From the NCBI GenBank assembly GCA_036852015.1, contig JAANDG010000601.1, forward strand, positions 1 through 64,000: DNA of 64,000 nucleotides, read 5' to 3'. Shown piece after piece: positions 1-11,400 of this stretch (its first letter is position 1; each line of letters opens with the position of its first letter). The notes under the pieces were generated by a model that did no database searches, had not been told where the DNA came from, and worked only from the letters and a program-made list of their open reading frames with translations. This DNA comes from Pelodera strongyloides. Lineage: Eukaryota; Nematoda; Chromadorea; Rhabditida; Rhabditidae. The translations under genes and the position numbers were made by a program.

Positions 1-251
1 TGCTCAATCCGTAACAAAACAAAAAAGCCTAAGCCTAAACAATTATCTAAAACACAAATAAAACTAGTAACATATAGAGATCCTACACATAGGATACAAA
101 AGCACTCCGCCGCATGCGGATGACCACCTTCCGCGTCCATAATACTCTATATGCAAATTAGTCTAAATGATCTCCCGCCAAAAGCGTGTACCACCCCCCA
201 AATTTGAAGTGCGGACCTAATTGATTCATACAAAGTAAAAGTACAACTAAC

Positions 252-3200
252 CGAGGCACATATCAGCCAGGGTCGTCACACCCTTCTCTTTGATCAGAAG
301 CAGTAGTACTGGATAGGCATCGTTGGTTCGCGTTCTCATCAACAAGATTTGACTCACATGCTCCAAATTGCACATGGTCAACCATTCGTTCAACTAAAAT
401 GGTTTGGAGTTAAAGCTGCTAAAGCGTGCAGTCAAACACCTAGTGATTCTTACCCTCCAAGCCGGTGAATGATCAACATTAGACGAAAAAAAAAGTTCCG
501 CATGCTTTCTCCCCTTATTGTTCTCTCTCCCCTAGTCCGCAAAACTCACATAGATATTTGATATTGGGAGCAAGTGAAGAAAATATCAAAGGCCGTATTC
601 ACCAGCACGCAGGGAGCCCTCCCTGGCCTCCCCAGGGAGCTAAAGAGTGCGTAGAGAGTGCGAGTGCCCGTGAGCCTAGTAGAGGGCTCCCTATGTGTTG
701 GTGAATACGACCTCCGAAGGGTGAATATCTTATGCTCTGAATGAGAAATAGCATGATTACAGGCTTACATATAAATAAAAATTCGAACAAAAATATCTAC
801 CTTGTCCTTATTCTCTGCCTGGGTCACGTCCCACGGCCACATGATAAATTGGTGTCGCAGAAGAGAGCATACAGTGTCCGCGCATAGAACCTACAATTTT
901 TTGTTTCATATTTTACAAATAAATCAATACAATACCGTACCAATAGCCCGACAAATTAACACTCAGGTCCGCAAGCGACATCTGAGGCCGTATTCACCAA
1001 CACACAGGGAGCCCACCCTAGGCTCACGGGCGCTCTGAATCTCTCCTGCCCTCGCACTCTCTACGCAATCTTTAGCTCCTTGGGGAAGCCAGGGAGGGCT
1101 CCCTGCGTATTGGTGAATACGGCCTCTGGCCTCCGCTCGCTTCTCATTTTTCGCGCTCGCACATATTTTCACTCTTTTCCCCCTCTACAGTCTTACTCTT
1201 ACTCAACATTATATATATTTTCGTCCCGGTTTATTTGTTCCATAAAGGAACGTGAATGCAAACTAACGAGTAGAACACAAAAAAATACATAACTCAAACT
1301 TTACACTACACTGATTACTTGTACTTGTACTATCATACTACACTGATTACTTGTATTTAATCGTGAAAATGTCGAAAGGCGACAAGTTGCCATAAAGATT
1401 TGGTTTACATCTGTCCAATCTGTCTTACCGGGAGTCCTAATAAGCAGAATAAGCTCGAAGATTTTACCTATTCTACGAAGTTATCTTCTCCCAAATGGAG
1501 CAAGCGTACATCAAACTACACTGAATTACACAGAAAATCACTAGAACCAAAAAATATAATCGTCGGGCAAATATACCACACGCCTACCTTAGAGGGGAAA
1601 ATATTCGCTGCAATACTCCTATCGTGATGTAAGTAAATAGCCAACGGTTTCTTGTCCGACGCTCCACGGCCCGGAGGGTCAAATGCCTGTAAATATTTTA
1701 ATAAATTTAGACTGATCTACTATCTTAGATCAAGCTAATTTCCTTATCGTCTTCATTCTTCTCTAAAGTGTGCACAATCCAAATATACTCTTGCTAACTG
1801 TTATATGAAATCCGTATACAAGTTCTGTAGTCAAAGCCGTCTAAGCGGCTCACCACGGACGTATAACTAAACGCTGGACATAAATACCGCATGAAAATTT
1901 CTGTTCCTTGTGCTCTAACACGATTTTCAGCAAAAAAGTTAGCAAATGCGACTGTGATACTATTCAATATTCTTATACAAGTTCTGTGAGTATTCTTGTA
2001 CAAGTTCACCTGAGCACGAACTATAATAACTAAACAAAGGCAATAAATATCCGGGTGAAAGTTCCCGCGTTACGGGTGTTTCCAACACGATTTTATAACT
2101 CTAAAGTCAATTTTCCATCAACAAACAACTCCAAATTACCACGAATACAAAACTAAAAAAACAAAAGCTATACCTCCTTCAGCGCATCATGAAGACCACC
2201 CACGAAGAAAGATGGAGATACATTGCGACCCGAAGTGCGATATCTATAAAAAGAAGTGGTTAGCGCAAACAAACACACCACAACAAAATGAGAACTCAAG
2301 AATCCCTCATCGTCAGACTAATCAATGTGGTGTAACTACAAAATTCGCTTGTAATTGCTCAGAGTGTCACAACGAAGGCCCAAATTAATGTCGTTATGTC
2401 TCTTTCAGTATTTTGCGTTGTTGTACAGTGCAGAGCGCATTGTCATATGGAACCAAGTGAACCCTTCGAACATGCTTTTGTGTTCGAATAAACTACATTC
2501 TTAAAAAAGGAACATTTTAAATTTTAAATCCGAAATATCGAGAAACCGAAAAACTCAACCGACCTGGCATCAAAAACTGTACTAAAATTGTTGACGGCTT
2601 CTCTGACATCATCACAGTCCGTGGGAACCAAAGGCACCTGATGCTCGAGCTTGCCATTCACAACCGCAAGACTCTTAAATGAGAATGCATAAATACAAAA
2701 ATAATATTTTCCGCGATATACGCCCTCACCTCTAAACCATCTTTTACAAACCTTCCTCAACGATTAGCTGATTAATGTTAGGAATGGTAAATAGACTTAA
2801 GATAGAGGATAGAGCTACAAAAGAGGCAAGAGTTTTTTTAATCAATAAATCAATGATACAGGCTAAGGAAGGCTAGGATATACAACACCTTAACAACAAA
2901 TAATGAATGGAATGAATGTGACATGTTGTACGATTCTAGTACTTCAACGTCGAGAGCCGAAGCAGCCTTATATCGGGCTCAAGCAAATAAATAAAATAAA
3001 ATAAAAAAAAAACAAAAAAAGTCCCACATCATCGTGATCGCTGCGGGAATCATTATAGGACAAATCGTCCACATCCTAAAATGAATACATGTACGGTGAA
3101 ATACTACAGAACCGTACAGAAACACAAGCTGACAATTTCTGTCACAAAACAGCTTTCTATGCGTTCCTTGAGTCCTTGAACCTTGCTTGAAGGCAAAACA

Positions 3201-5450
3201 AGTAAAAATCTGAAATCAACATACCATATCATCATCACTAACATGCACCACATTTGCATATCTCCTTGGTGCTACCGGTTGCTCATCTCGCACAACTCCA
3301 TTCCGGTGAGTGAGAGCGGCACGGGGAACGTGTGCCACACGATGCCGACCACTACGAGATGAGGACGGTTCCGTTGGGAAGTTTTCTGAAGAAAAAAGAA
3401 ACCGGTTATAAAAAAGGCTAGGACATTGCAAGTACGCCTGGATATGGTACACGAAATTTTGTCGGGCTGAGGCTTCTACTATATTTGTGCTATCTACGGA
3501 CCACCAGACCACTACCCTTGTAAGGCTCTTAAGGGCCTTGCAGTGAAGTTCCTTAGGCCTTAAGGGCCTTACACTCGATTGGCAAGTTTTCGAACAAAAG
3601 TAGGTAATGTGGCGCTTGCACGAATTAAGGGGCTGCAAATACAGAGCAGACAGACGCCCACGCCCAAGCAGGAAAACAAATACTAAGGATTCGGCAAGTG
3701 ATAAGCATTAAACAAAGACGCTACATTAGGATTCCTTACCAAAGGTGAATAAAAAGGAAAATTCGAAAATGCATCACAACTAAACGTACCAAAGTTGGCT
3801 CCACCACAGTGCGCAGGCTTGCTCGGTGCAGGGACCCTAAAATAGAGAATGTTACACCTGTAATAATTCACTATATACGAAAAACGGCCAGAACAAAGGT
3901 GTTCACACTTAACACTTCAAAAAGCCAACGTATTGGTCGATTTAAAGGGATAGGTTCACCTCGAATTGCACCCTTTTTTATTATTTCTATTGATAGTATG
4001 ACCTATGACGGTCAAAATGCGAAAATTGCAATAAATTTCCTTTGGTCCTCGAGCCAAGATCAAGCTCAAAAGCTAAACTACCTCGAATTTATAAAACAAC
4101 TGGCGTACCACAGACGAGGTCGGACGGTAGGCGAAATGTGTTACAAGTGCGAAATAGCGTGACAAGCTAGTGGTGCAGAGATTGTTGGGATAGGCAGAGG
4201 GTGAATATAAGACAGAGGGTGAGGGTTTTATGGTCGAGGTCGCTTAGCTTTTGAGTTTGCTCCTGGTTCGAGGAGCAAAGGAAATTTACTGAAATTTTCG
4301 CATTTTGACCGTCATAGGTCATACTATCAATAGAAATTATAAAAAAGGGTGCAATTCGAGGTGAACCTATCCCTTTAACACTAAACTCAATGACAATACT
4401 TACATTTATACTGAAACGGATCTACGTGCGGCGGTAAGCTCGTCTGCTGGCCTAAGTTATGTGAGGGTCAGCATACGGCTGGGCTAAGTTTCAAAGTCAA
4501 TACCATTATCTTCAAAACATACTCTTCCATTTCCTCCTCCCGTTCCGGTTCCGGTGTGCTTCTTCTCAATGTGCCCGCCGGCCTTGTTGACTCATAAGTG
4601 ATTTCCGGTTCCGCGTCATGAACTGGTTCCGCTTGTCCGGCAAAGTGTACTTCCATAGCCCGTCCCACATCCCAATCCATCGAAGCCAAAATTGCTATCG
4701 CTATATCGTTCTCAGTAACATTGGTAATCTCCTGAAAGCAGGGGTAATTGAACAACAAAGGAAAGCAAAGAAGAAGGTTGCCTCTATTGACTCTATTCTC
4801 ATTCTCAACGGAAACTAGCATGGCGATTGTGAGCAAGAAGCTGTCTTCTTTAACAACTTCTTACTTTTAAGAGTTGCGAAGGGAAGCAACTCTACTGATC
4901 TAGTATAAGAAACCAAATTAGGTTCAGTACCAGGTGCCTAATACAACTTCCCGCCGAACCGGCCGAACGTTACACGTAAGTAAGCGCGAAAGCAGACCAA
5001 AGAGTAGTATGAAGCTTCAGCATATCGTGACTTTTCTTTTCTTTATTTATTTTCACTTCAATGGAACGGGAAAGCGTCACGCTTACTTTTTGACTGAGCT
5101 TACTAGCTTACGCTTACCAAGCTCGCACCTAGCGCTATCAGGAGCCTTAGCTTCGAACCTCCACGTGATGTCTAACTGGGCGTTAAAGGGAAATACCGGC
5201 CGGTTTTTTTGAAACACAAAACACATCGAGTTCATATGCAGCTTATGCAAATGAACATAAACTGGTATAAAAAATCGAGCTCAATTCGAGCAAATTAGCA
5301 TAAATACGCAAGAATTCAGGTGTCCACGATGCGTTTCGAAAACCGGCCGGCATTTCTCTTTAACAAACTAAACTTCCAATCAAACAACAAACCCACCTGA
5401 AATTGTGTGAGTGCCGCCCGTTGGTCTTCCGTTAAGTTTTCTACATCCAT
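252..5450 (-). CDS. ubxn-3: FAF1/UBXN-3-like UBA-UAS protein, 5' part (continues past window start)
   Basis: Ten exons, read from high to low coordinates: 5450-5397, 4731-4504, 4446-4412, 3836-3790, 3385-3225, 2673-2564, 2243-2174, 1686-1588, 890-801, 393-252; 345 residues, all phases consistent. Residues 1-50 form a UBA-like domain (start MDVENLTEDQRAALTQFQ, later ASMDWDVGRAMEVHF). Residues about 60-165 are a charged, Arg/Ser/Pro-rich linker. From about residue 180 the thioredoxin-like UAS domain is clear: SFFVGGLHDALKE, KPLAIYLHHDRS, FIMWPWDVTQ, LNEWLTMCNLEHVSQIL, AYPVLLLLIKEKG, each aligning with human FAF1. The family recruits ubiquitylated clients to the p97/CDC-48 unfoldase through a C-terminal UBX domain, which would lie beyond the window. 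A TTTTTTCAG acceptor ends at 5462, 12 nt upstream of the ATG, and fits spliced-leader addition. The exon 2/3 junction (donor GTATTG) and exon 3 donor (GTATAA) are the weakest. No FAF1-type UBL domains are visible between UBA and UAS. Confidence 0.88.
591..713. mobile_element. Palindromic element with GGCCGTATTCACC ends, copy 1
   Basis: The left end GGCCGTATTCACCAGCAC is mirrored by GTTGGTGAATACGACC at the right. It lies in the intron between exons 9 and 10 of the FAF1-like gene. The interior holds CCTCCCTGG and AGAGTGCG segments that recur in inverted order in copy 2 at 986. Confidence 0.7.
986..1125. mobile_element. Palindromic element with GGCCGTATTCACC ends, copy 2
   Basis: Same terminal arms as the 591 element (GGCCGTATTCACCAACAC and the complement ending GGTGAATACGGCC). 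The interior AGGGAGCC and CGCACTCTCTACGC segments are those of copy 1 in the opposite orientation, so the two copies are inverted relative to each other, 270 bp apart. Confidence 0.7.
3942..4378. mobile_element. Palindromic TTAA-flanked element, TTAAAGGGATAGG family (copy 1)
   Basis: Inverted repeat in intron 3 of the FAF1-like gene. The left arm starts TTAAAGGGATAGGTTCACC and the right arm ends with its complement. The arms hold a matching stretch around CTATTGATAGTATGACCTATGACGG and its reverse complement. No transposase ORF is present, so it is non-autonomous. Its ends match the second palindrome of the 35 kb cluster (35013-35499). Confidence 0.8.
5183..5363. mobile_element. TTAA-flanked palindromic MITE, family A copy 1
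   Basis: TTAA-AGGGAAATACCGGCCGG at the left and its complement (CCGGCCGGCATTTCTCT-TTAA) at the right. The interior carries the AT-rich TTATGCAAATGAACATAAA stretch typical of the family. It is in intron 1 of the FAF1-like gene, just 3' of the first exon. Confidence 0.85.
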
Positions 5451-5744
5451 TTTATTTTATTCTGAAAAAAGGGTAATTTAGAATAGGATCTCAAATTGAA
5501 CCGTGCCACGAACTCGAACCTCGAATTCTCGAATATACGGAACATGAAACAAAATATGTGATCAATAGATCAATTACAACAACAGGGAATTCTTCTAGTG
5601 AATAACAAGCCGATCTAGTCATACTATTCAAAATAATAAAGATTTCTTATCAGTATCACATTAGTGGCCACTAGAAAAATGCTGCTAGTGAGTTCGAAAA
5701 TTTTCGCAAGTGAGCATTTCAAACAAACTGAAAGGCACACACAT

Positions 5745-5978
5745 TTTTTATTGGAGTTCTTTTAGATTACTTGTTTGGTTGAATTATTTTATTTTATAAT
5801 ATGCAGATTTGGAGCCTGTCTTTTCATTATGGGTCAGTCATACCATAGGTAGCAGAACATACACTACCTATGGTATGGCTGGCTGATTCATAATGAGAAG
5901 ACTACAAGCTCCAAGTCTGCATATCATAAAATAAAATTATAAAACCAAGTGAGTAATCTAAAAGACCTCCAATAAAAA
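5745..5978. repeat. Long inverted repeat (arms about 100 bp)
   Basis: TTTTTATTGGAGTTCTTTTAG at the left is complemented by CTAAAAGACCTCCAATAAAAA at the right. The arms stay complementary through ATGCAGATTTGGAGCCTGTCTT and the central ACCATAGGTAG...CTACCTATGGT. No coding capacity; a MITE or foldback element unlike family A. Confidence 0.75.
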
Positions 5979-7743
5979 GGTCATTGGGACTAGGGTTCCT
6001 CTAATTCTCTATTCTCTACAGTGGCCGTGCAGTGCACAGCCGCTCCCGGACTCACAAACATACTCTTATTTATAAAGTGCACAACAGACAACGAGAGGCG
6101 TCTTGTCTGTAGTCTGTACCTCTACCACTACAATTACCGTATTTTAATTTTAAATATTAGCAAAGATCATAATTATCATAAATCATAAACACTGTACACA
6201 CGATCTTACACACTTAATGGACAATTAGATCATTACAATAAGGAGCACAGATCATGTGAATAACGCATGTGACAGACATGAAGAGACTCAGACCACAAGG
6301 CACAACAGACAAATGACATTCTACTAAAAGTACATGTGGTCACACTGAGCACAGACAAACCAGAAAGCTAATTTTTCACTAACTAATCAATAAATACAAG
6401 TAATCAATACTTATATAGTCATCAAAACTACAAAATTGACCCCCAAATACACTAGGCTTGATAAACGACTGACTTTGAAAACAAATATTTTCAAAAGACG
6501 TAAAGGACAGGACAAGACTGATACGACTAAACAAATTATTGTGAAATTTTAGTAGTCATTGTGAAATACCCTAGAAAAAGATAACTCATTCCCATTCAGG
6601 ACATTCTGCATATGCTTCACCTACATACTTCTTCTAAAAGTCGTTCATCACTGTATAAACTCACTGATAGATAAAACCCGATTCTACAATCATTAAATCT
6701 TACATTACTACAATGAAACTATACCAAATTCATCCTACCTACCGTGCCACCAAGTAATCTACTTAATATAAATATGCTTATTCTAATAAATCTCACAAAT
6801 AAGGAGGATTGAAAACCTAGACAGATGTCTAATAACGCCCGTACAAAGACGCACAGTGCACAGCTGAGTGCATTTAACCGCAGACGCGACGTCGCGAAAA
6901 TCTATGCGACGGTCGCTCGTCATGCTCACTGGGCTCAAACTACAGGCTACAAATACAAAGGAATTGCAGTAAATTCACTTCACCATATTTAAACACAAAA
7001 ACGGTGCATAGAAAAGGTCTCGTAATCAGATAATACATTACACAATACATAAGAACCTAAGCAATATAAAGCAACACAGATATCTCAACGAGCATACGCA
7101 TAAAAACGAAAGAAAAATGCACGATGCGTAAAGAAAGTTTTTATTAACAATAGGTCTTACACGTCCTTTAAATTTGCAGCTTAAAAAGTCTAGAATATAG
7201 ACAAAATAAAAAGAGAAAATGATCGGTAACGGTAGGAAGTTGAAGCCAGGAATTTCATCAATTCAAATAAAAAGTCAAAGAAATCTACATTTCCGCTTCC
7301 GCTCACGCACACCCTAAACAAAAGAAAGAAACCTAGCTCTATATTTTGACAACGTCGTATTTTGATATGTAAGCGTAGAAAAGGTTGTACATATGGTAAT
7401 TTTAATTTGGCAATGGCCTAGATGCCCACAATATTGATTTACTCGGTCAAGCGCCCACTAATTTGGAATTTAGATTGGGCAAAATTGAAATGATCTAATG
7501 ATACTCAAGCAATAACGTCTAAATTCCTATAAAAGAAAAGAAATCAGAAACATTCGTTAACAACAAAATACCTCGCTGTATTGATATAGAAAGAAGCGCT
7601 AAATCCTAAATCCAAAAAGAAAACCAACTACCCTATATCTGCATTATAATAAATCGATAAATCGAATAAAAAGAAAACTCGCTTAATCTCGGAAATTTTA
7701 CCGTATAAAGACTACTAGGATTACCGGTGGGTATACACCACCT

Positions 7744-7844
7744 TTAAAGCGGCACGGCATGTGGTTTGAAACGTTTTCTGCCCATCAGAACTCAGAACCG
7801 GAATGCGCGACACGTTTCACAAACCAAGTGCAACACAGCTTTAA
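7744..7844. mobile_element. TTAA-flanked short palindrome, family B (GCGGCACGGCATGTGG ends)
   Basis: TTAAAGCGGCACGGCATGTGGTTTGAAACG at the left faces a diverged complement ending CAAACCAAGTGCAACACAGCTTTAA. Related ends recur near 37955, 51226 and 52221. Confidence 0.6.
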
Positions 7845-8432
7845 GGTTTATTTCTATTTACCGGGAGGAAAGCAACACTAAAGTCGGCAAAGCTAAGGGC
7901 AAGCCGGCTTCACAGAAAATGAGGAAAAGGGGAAAGTAACCAGTTATCAGAAATACAGAAAGATTGTAAAATTTGGAAGGGAAACGAAAACGATTGAAAA
8001 GAAAAACAAACATTGCCCAACTTGAGCAATAATCATCAATTCTCAATGCAAAAATATAAAAAAGCGCATAAAATATAGATGATAAGCTAGATTCAGTGAG
8101 CAAAAACGTGATAAAGAAAAAATTTACAATATAAAGAGAAAAACTATCCTCCCTTTGTCCCTTTCCTTAAAAACAATATCTAGAGATAGATAACAAGTCA
8201 TAAAAGTAAAACCAGTTGCCAATCTGGGGAAAAACACCTGGGATGAAGATGAAAAACCTACGGCCATCTCCATAAACTTTAGAATTATGGTCTCTAGAGT
8301 CTTAGTCTTAGGGACTATTTAGAGATAGAGATAGAGTAGAGTTAGAATAACAGCAACAAGTGACATACCGATCCCACGCGATCCCGTCAGTTCTCCTGTC
8401 CCGAAGGATACTTGCTTGGCTTAACTTGGCTC

Positions 8433-11400
8433 TCATTTGTTCTTGCGCTTCACGGAATCATTTGCCGGCGCCCGGCAATTCGGACAGTACCAAACACCAG
8501 CGGGAGATTCGGTCAGACCTATGCAGGCAAAGTGGAACCACTGGATGTGACACTGAAATAAGAATTATTAATTATGTATTATTAATAATTAATAGGATAC
8601 TAATAGGATAGCCAACCTTTAACCCGCTATACCGAATAAATTATATGCGTATATGCGAAAAAAAGAGGCAGTCGGAAATATGCATTTGAACTGATGAAAA
8701 GCTGGTTCGGATTCGGTTAATCTTAAAATCTTCTAAGAGTTAAGATAATCCAGAAATTTCTTCATTCACGAACCCGTCCTGAAACAAGTGTCATGCGGTA
8801 CACGGTACTACTATTTTATAGAAAAGTGTAAATATAATAAAAAGAAAAAAACATACACTTTCATTGTCGCAACAGATCATATCACCAGAGGACGGCTGAA
8901 AAAACAAGTCTTTTTATACAATTACTGAAAAACAAGTCTTATTTTACACAATTATAAAAAGGAAGCTCTATACACACGTTATCTTATTAAAGCGAAATAC
9001 CGGCCGGTTTTTGCAACACATCGTAGACAGCTGAATTCTTACGTATTTACGCAAAGCTGCTCGAATTTAGCTCGATGTTTTATTCTAATTTATGTTCATT
9101 TGCATAAGCTGCATAAGAATGCTAGTGTACTCGGTGTTTCAAAATCCGGCCGGTTTTTCGCTTTAAAAGAAATACCAATACCGTGAGTAAAGATACAATA
9201 AACCACAACCACACAAGTAAATCCCGGTTATAGACTCACTTCGAAATGCAACACGCCAGACTATGCCTATAGAAAACAATATAAGTTGTCAGCATATTTC
9301 AACAAGGTAAAACGAATAACCAATGATTCAACAAGCGTACCTTCTGGCAGAGACACCACGCATGGTCATCACTCTCTTCAGAATTTTCCAGGTCTTCATC
9401 AGCGGCGGCAACAACAGGCTGAAAAGTGAAAATAGTGCATGAAACAACAACAAAAAGAATCAATGCCGACGCCAATCTCGATTCCGGAGGTGGTTAGTCG
9501 GGTCGGTGATATCACCCCGCTCATAAATCAGTGCGTAATGCGTAAAGTCTCGCACCAACCATAGTCGGTATTTTAACTGAACTTTTCCATCTCGGAATAG
9601 TTGTACAGTAAAGAAATAGCACGCAAAGGCGGAGACCGAGACAATTCCGAGGTGGGATTCCGAGATGGAAAAGTTCAGTTAAAATACCGACTCAGACTGG
9701 CGTTCGCGTTGACCATCTACGGCGGCTATTTTATGTATTTGCGTGTGTGAAACGTATCACGATATCACCTATAACAGAAGACAAAAGCTAGAATAAACAG
9801 ATAATATCCGCGTGGAAATGGGATGTAAACAAAATTATAATAACTACCACGTCCTCGTCCTTCTTCTTCCTCTCCTTTTCCTTTCGCTCGCTCATGTGGA
9901 TCATCTCCTCCATTCTGTTGGTTAGCCTGAAGAAAAGGGAATTATGATTACGGAAATGGAATATGGAAGCAATTATTGGGCCAACTATTGAACTCGTATA
10001 TTACATTCGCATGTCTGGTTTTCATAAATCTCCAAGTAGATGAGCATGGAATGTGCAAAAGTTTGTTGCGCATACTCGTACACCCGCGTGCTTGTTTTTT
10101 CAAAACTCGGAATTCACGTATAACCGTACAAGTGAGTCTCAAAGTAAATGTGCGAGAAGAAATAAATAAAGCCCCACTTTCTCGGTCGTCCGTGCATACT
10201 CAAAGCCTCTGCAGTGTGCGTAAACGTCGGACCACCGTGCTGTTTCTTTTTTCTCTCCGATCTCTCGTGCGAACTAGAGGTGACCGACGAAACAGAAGCC
10301 TCTCTGAAAACAAGCCATAACATTACTTACTACACATGGCTCCGAGAAGCATACGGAGAACGGTGAACACAAGCGTAGAGTACCAACTGCTTAGAGAACA
10401 AAGTTCCATCATTGCTGCAAGGCTTAAGAGGGCACAGAAATTTCTTAAATTTTAAAACTGTTTTCTAAACAACGATTTTTATCGAGACGAGAGGGAGAGA
10501 GAGGCAGAGAGGGTATTAATTATTAATTCACCTAAGCTACACAATATATGCAAGCGAGTAGCGTTACAATAGGCTTGTCCTAGAACTTCCAACCAACCCA
10601 ACCGCCCAAAATTGTAGAAATTAGAATTCAAATCAGACTTCAATTCAGAAACCATAACCAAAGACTTGCCTCATCTGCCTGCTCAAAGACGACGATGTTG
10701 CATGCGGCGGGAAATGTAGGTCATTTCCAGCACTGCAACGACCGGGCGAATCCCGTGCATCTGGAGCAGAGGAGGGGCCAAAATCATTCAGATTTCCGAG
10801 TAACTCGTCCGTTGACAAGAAACCTAAGGATTCGTCCTGAAAACTTGAAAATTAAATTCCAACCCTCAAATATTTGCCTTCGAGAAAGAAGATTCGAAGA
10901 TTGGATATTGCGCAAGGGAAAAATGAATCATCATTTTGAACGCCCTCACTATCTGGCCACTAAAAATTTACAGAGTAACAAACATGCACAGCTTGTAATT
11001 TTTCTATTAGAACATAGAACTAGACTAACCACCACGAAAAAAATAAGCCACCTTCATTAGTGCATCTAAGTCCTCTTGAGGTACTGGGAATATCTTGGTA
11101 ATGTCCAAATTGTTCAAGTCCTCTTCGCTATCCAAAGGATCGACATCTGAAAATTGACAATTTTCAATAACGTTTTAAAAAACAGACGCAGTCAGCTGTC
11201 TGTAGGGCAAGAAGAAACGTATATAGAGCATTAAGTAATACAGTACTTGTGTGTAAAAAGGTACGACGGACATATAATCCCGACAATGATATGTGATGCT
11301 AATTTTTTGATGTATAGTAGTAATTTTTTTAGATGCATAGTACTAAAAAGAATAAATACCCTTGAAGCCCCTAGTATAAAGTAACAAGTAACAGCATCGA

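Larger units (their letters stand above)
5451..8432. other. Intergenic region between the FAF1-like and ING-like genes
   Basis: About 3 kb, AT-rich, with no exon-like reading frame that I could defend on either strand. It holds one large inverted repeat (5745-5978) and one TTAA palindrome (7744-7844). The spacing is too long for a typical C. elegans-type operon, although both flanking genes are on the minus strand. Confidence 0.6.

Noticed and set aside
1..251. Further FAF1-like exons at the window edge
   Set aside because: Several AG/GT combinations exist (for example near 135-160), but none gave a convincing UAS continuation or phase.
1475..1526. Candidate FAF1-like exon (CSLMYACSIWEKITS)
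   Set aside because: The exon at 890-801 gives a far better match (VLCADT, FIMWPWDVTQ) with exact phase.
3216..3638. 140-aa frame read as one unspliced minus-strand gene
   Set aside because: Only 3385-3225 is an exon of the FAF1-like gene; the N-terminal part crosses the acceptor and intron.
3809..4162. 117-aa plus-strand frame
   Set aside because: Antisense to FAF1-like exon 4 and through the left arm of a palindrome.
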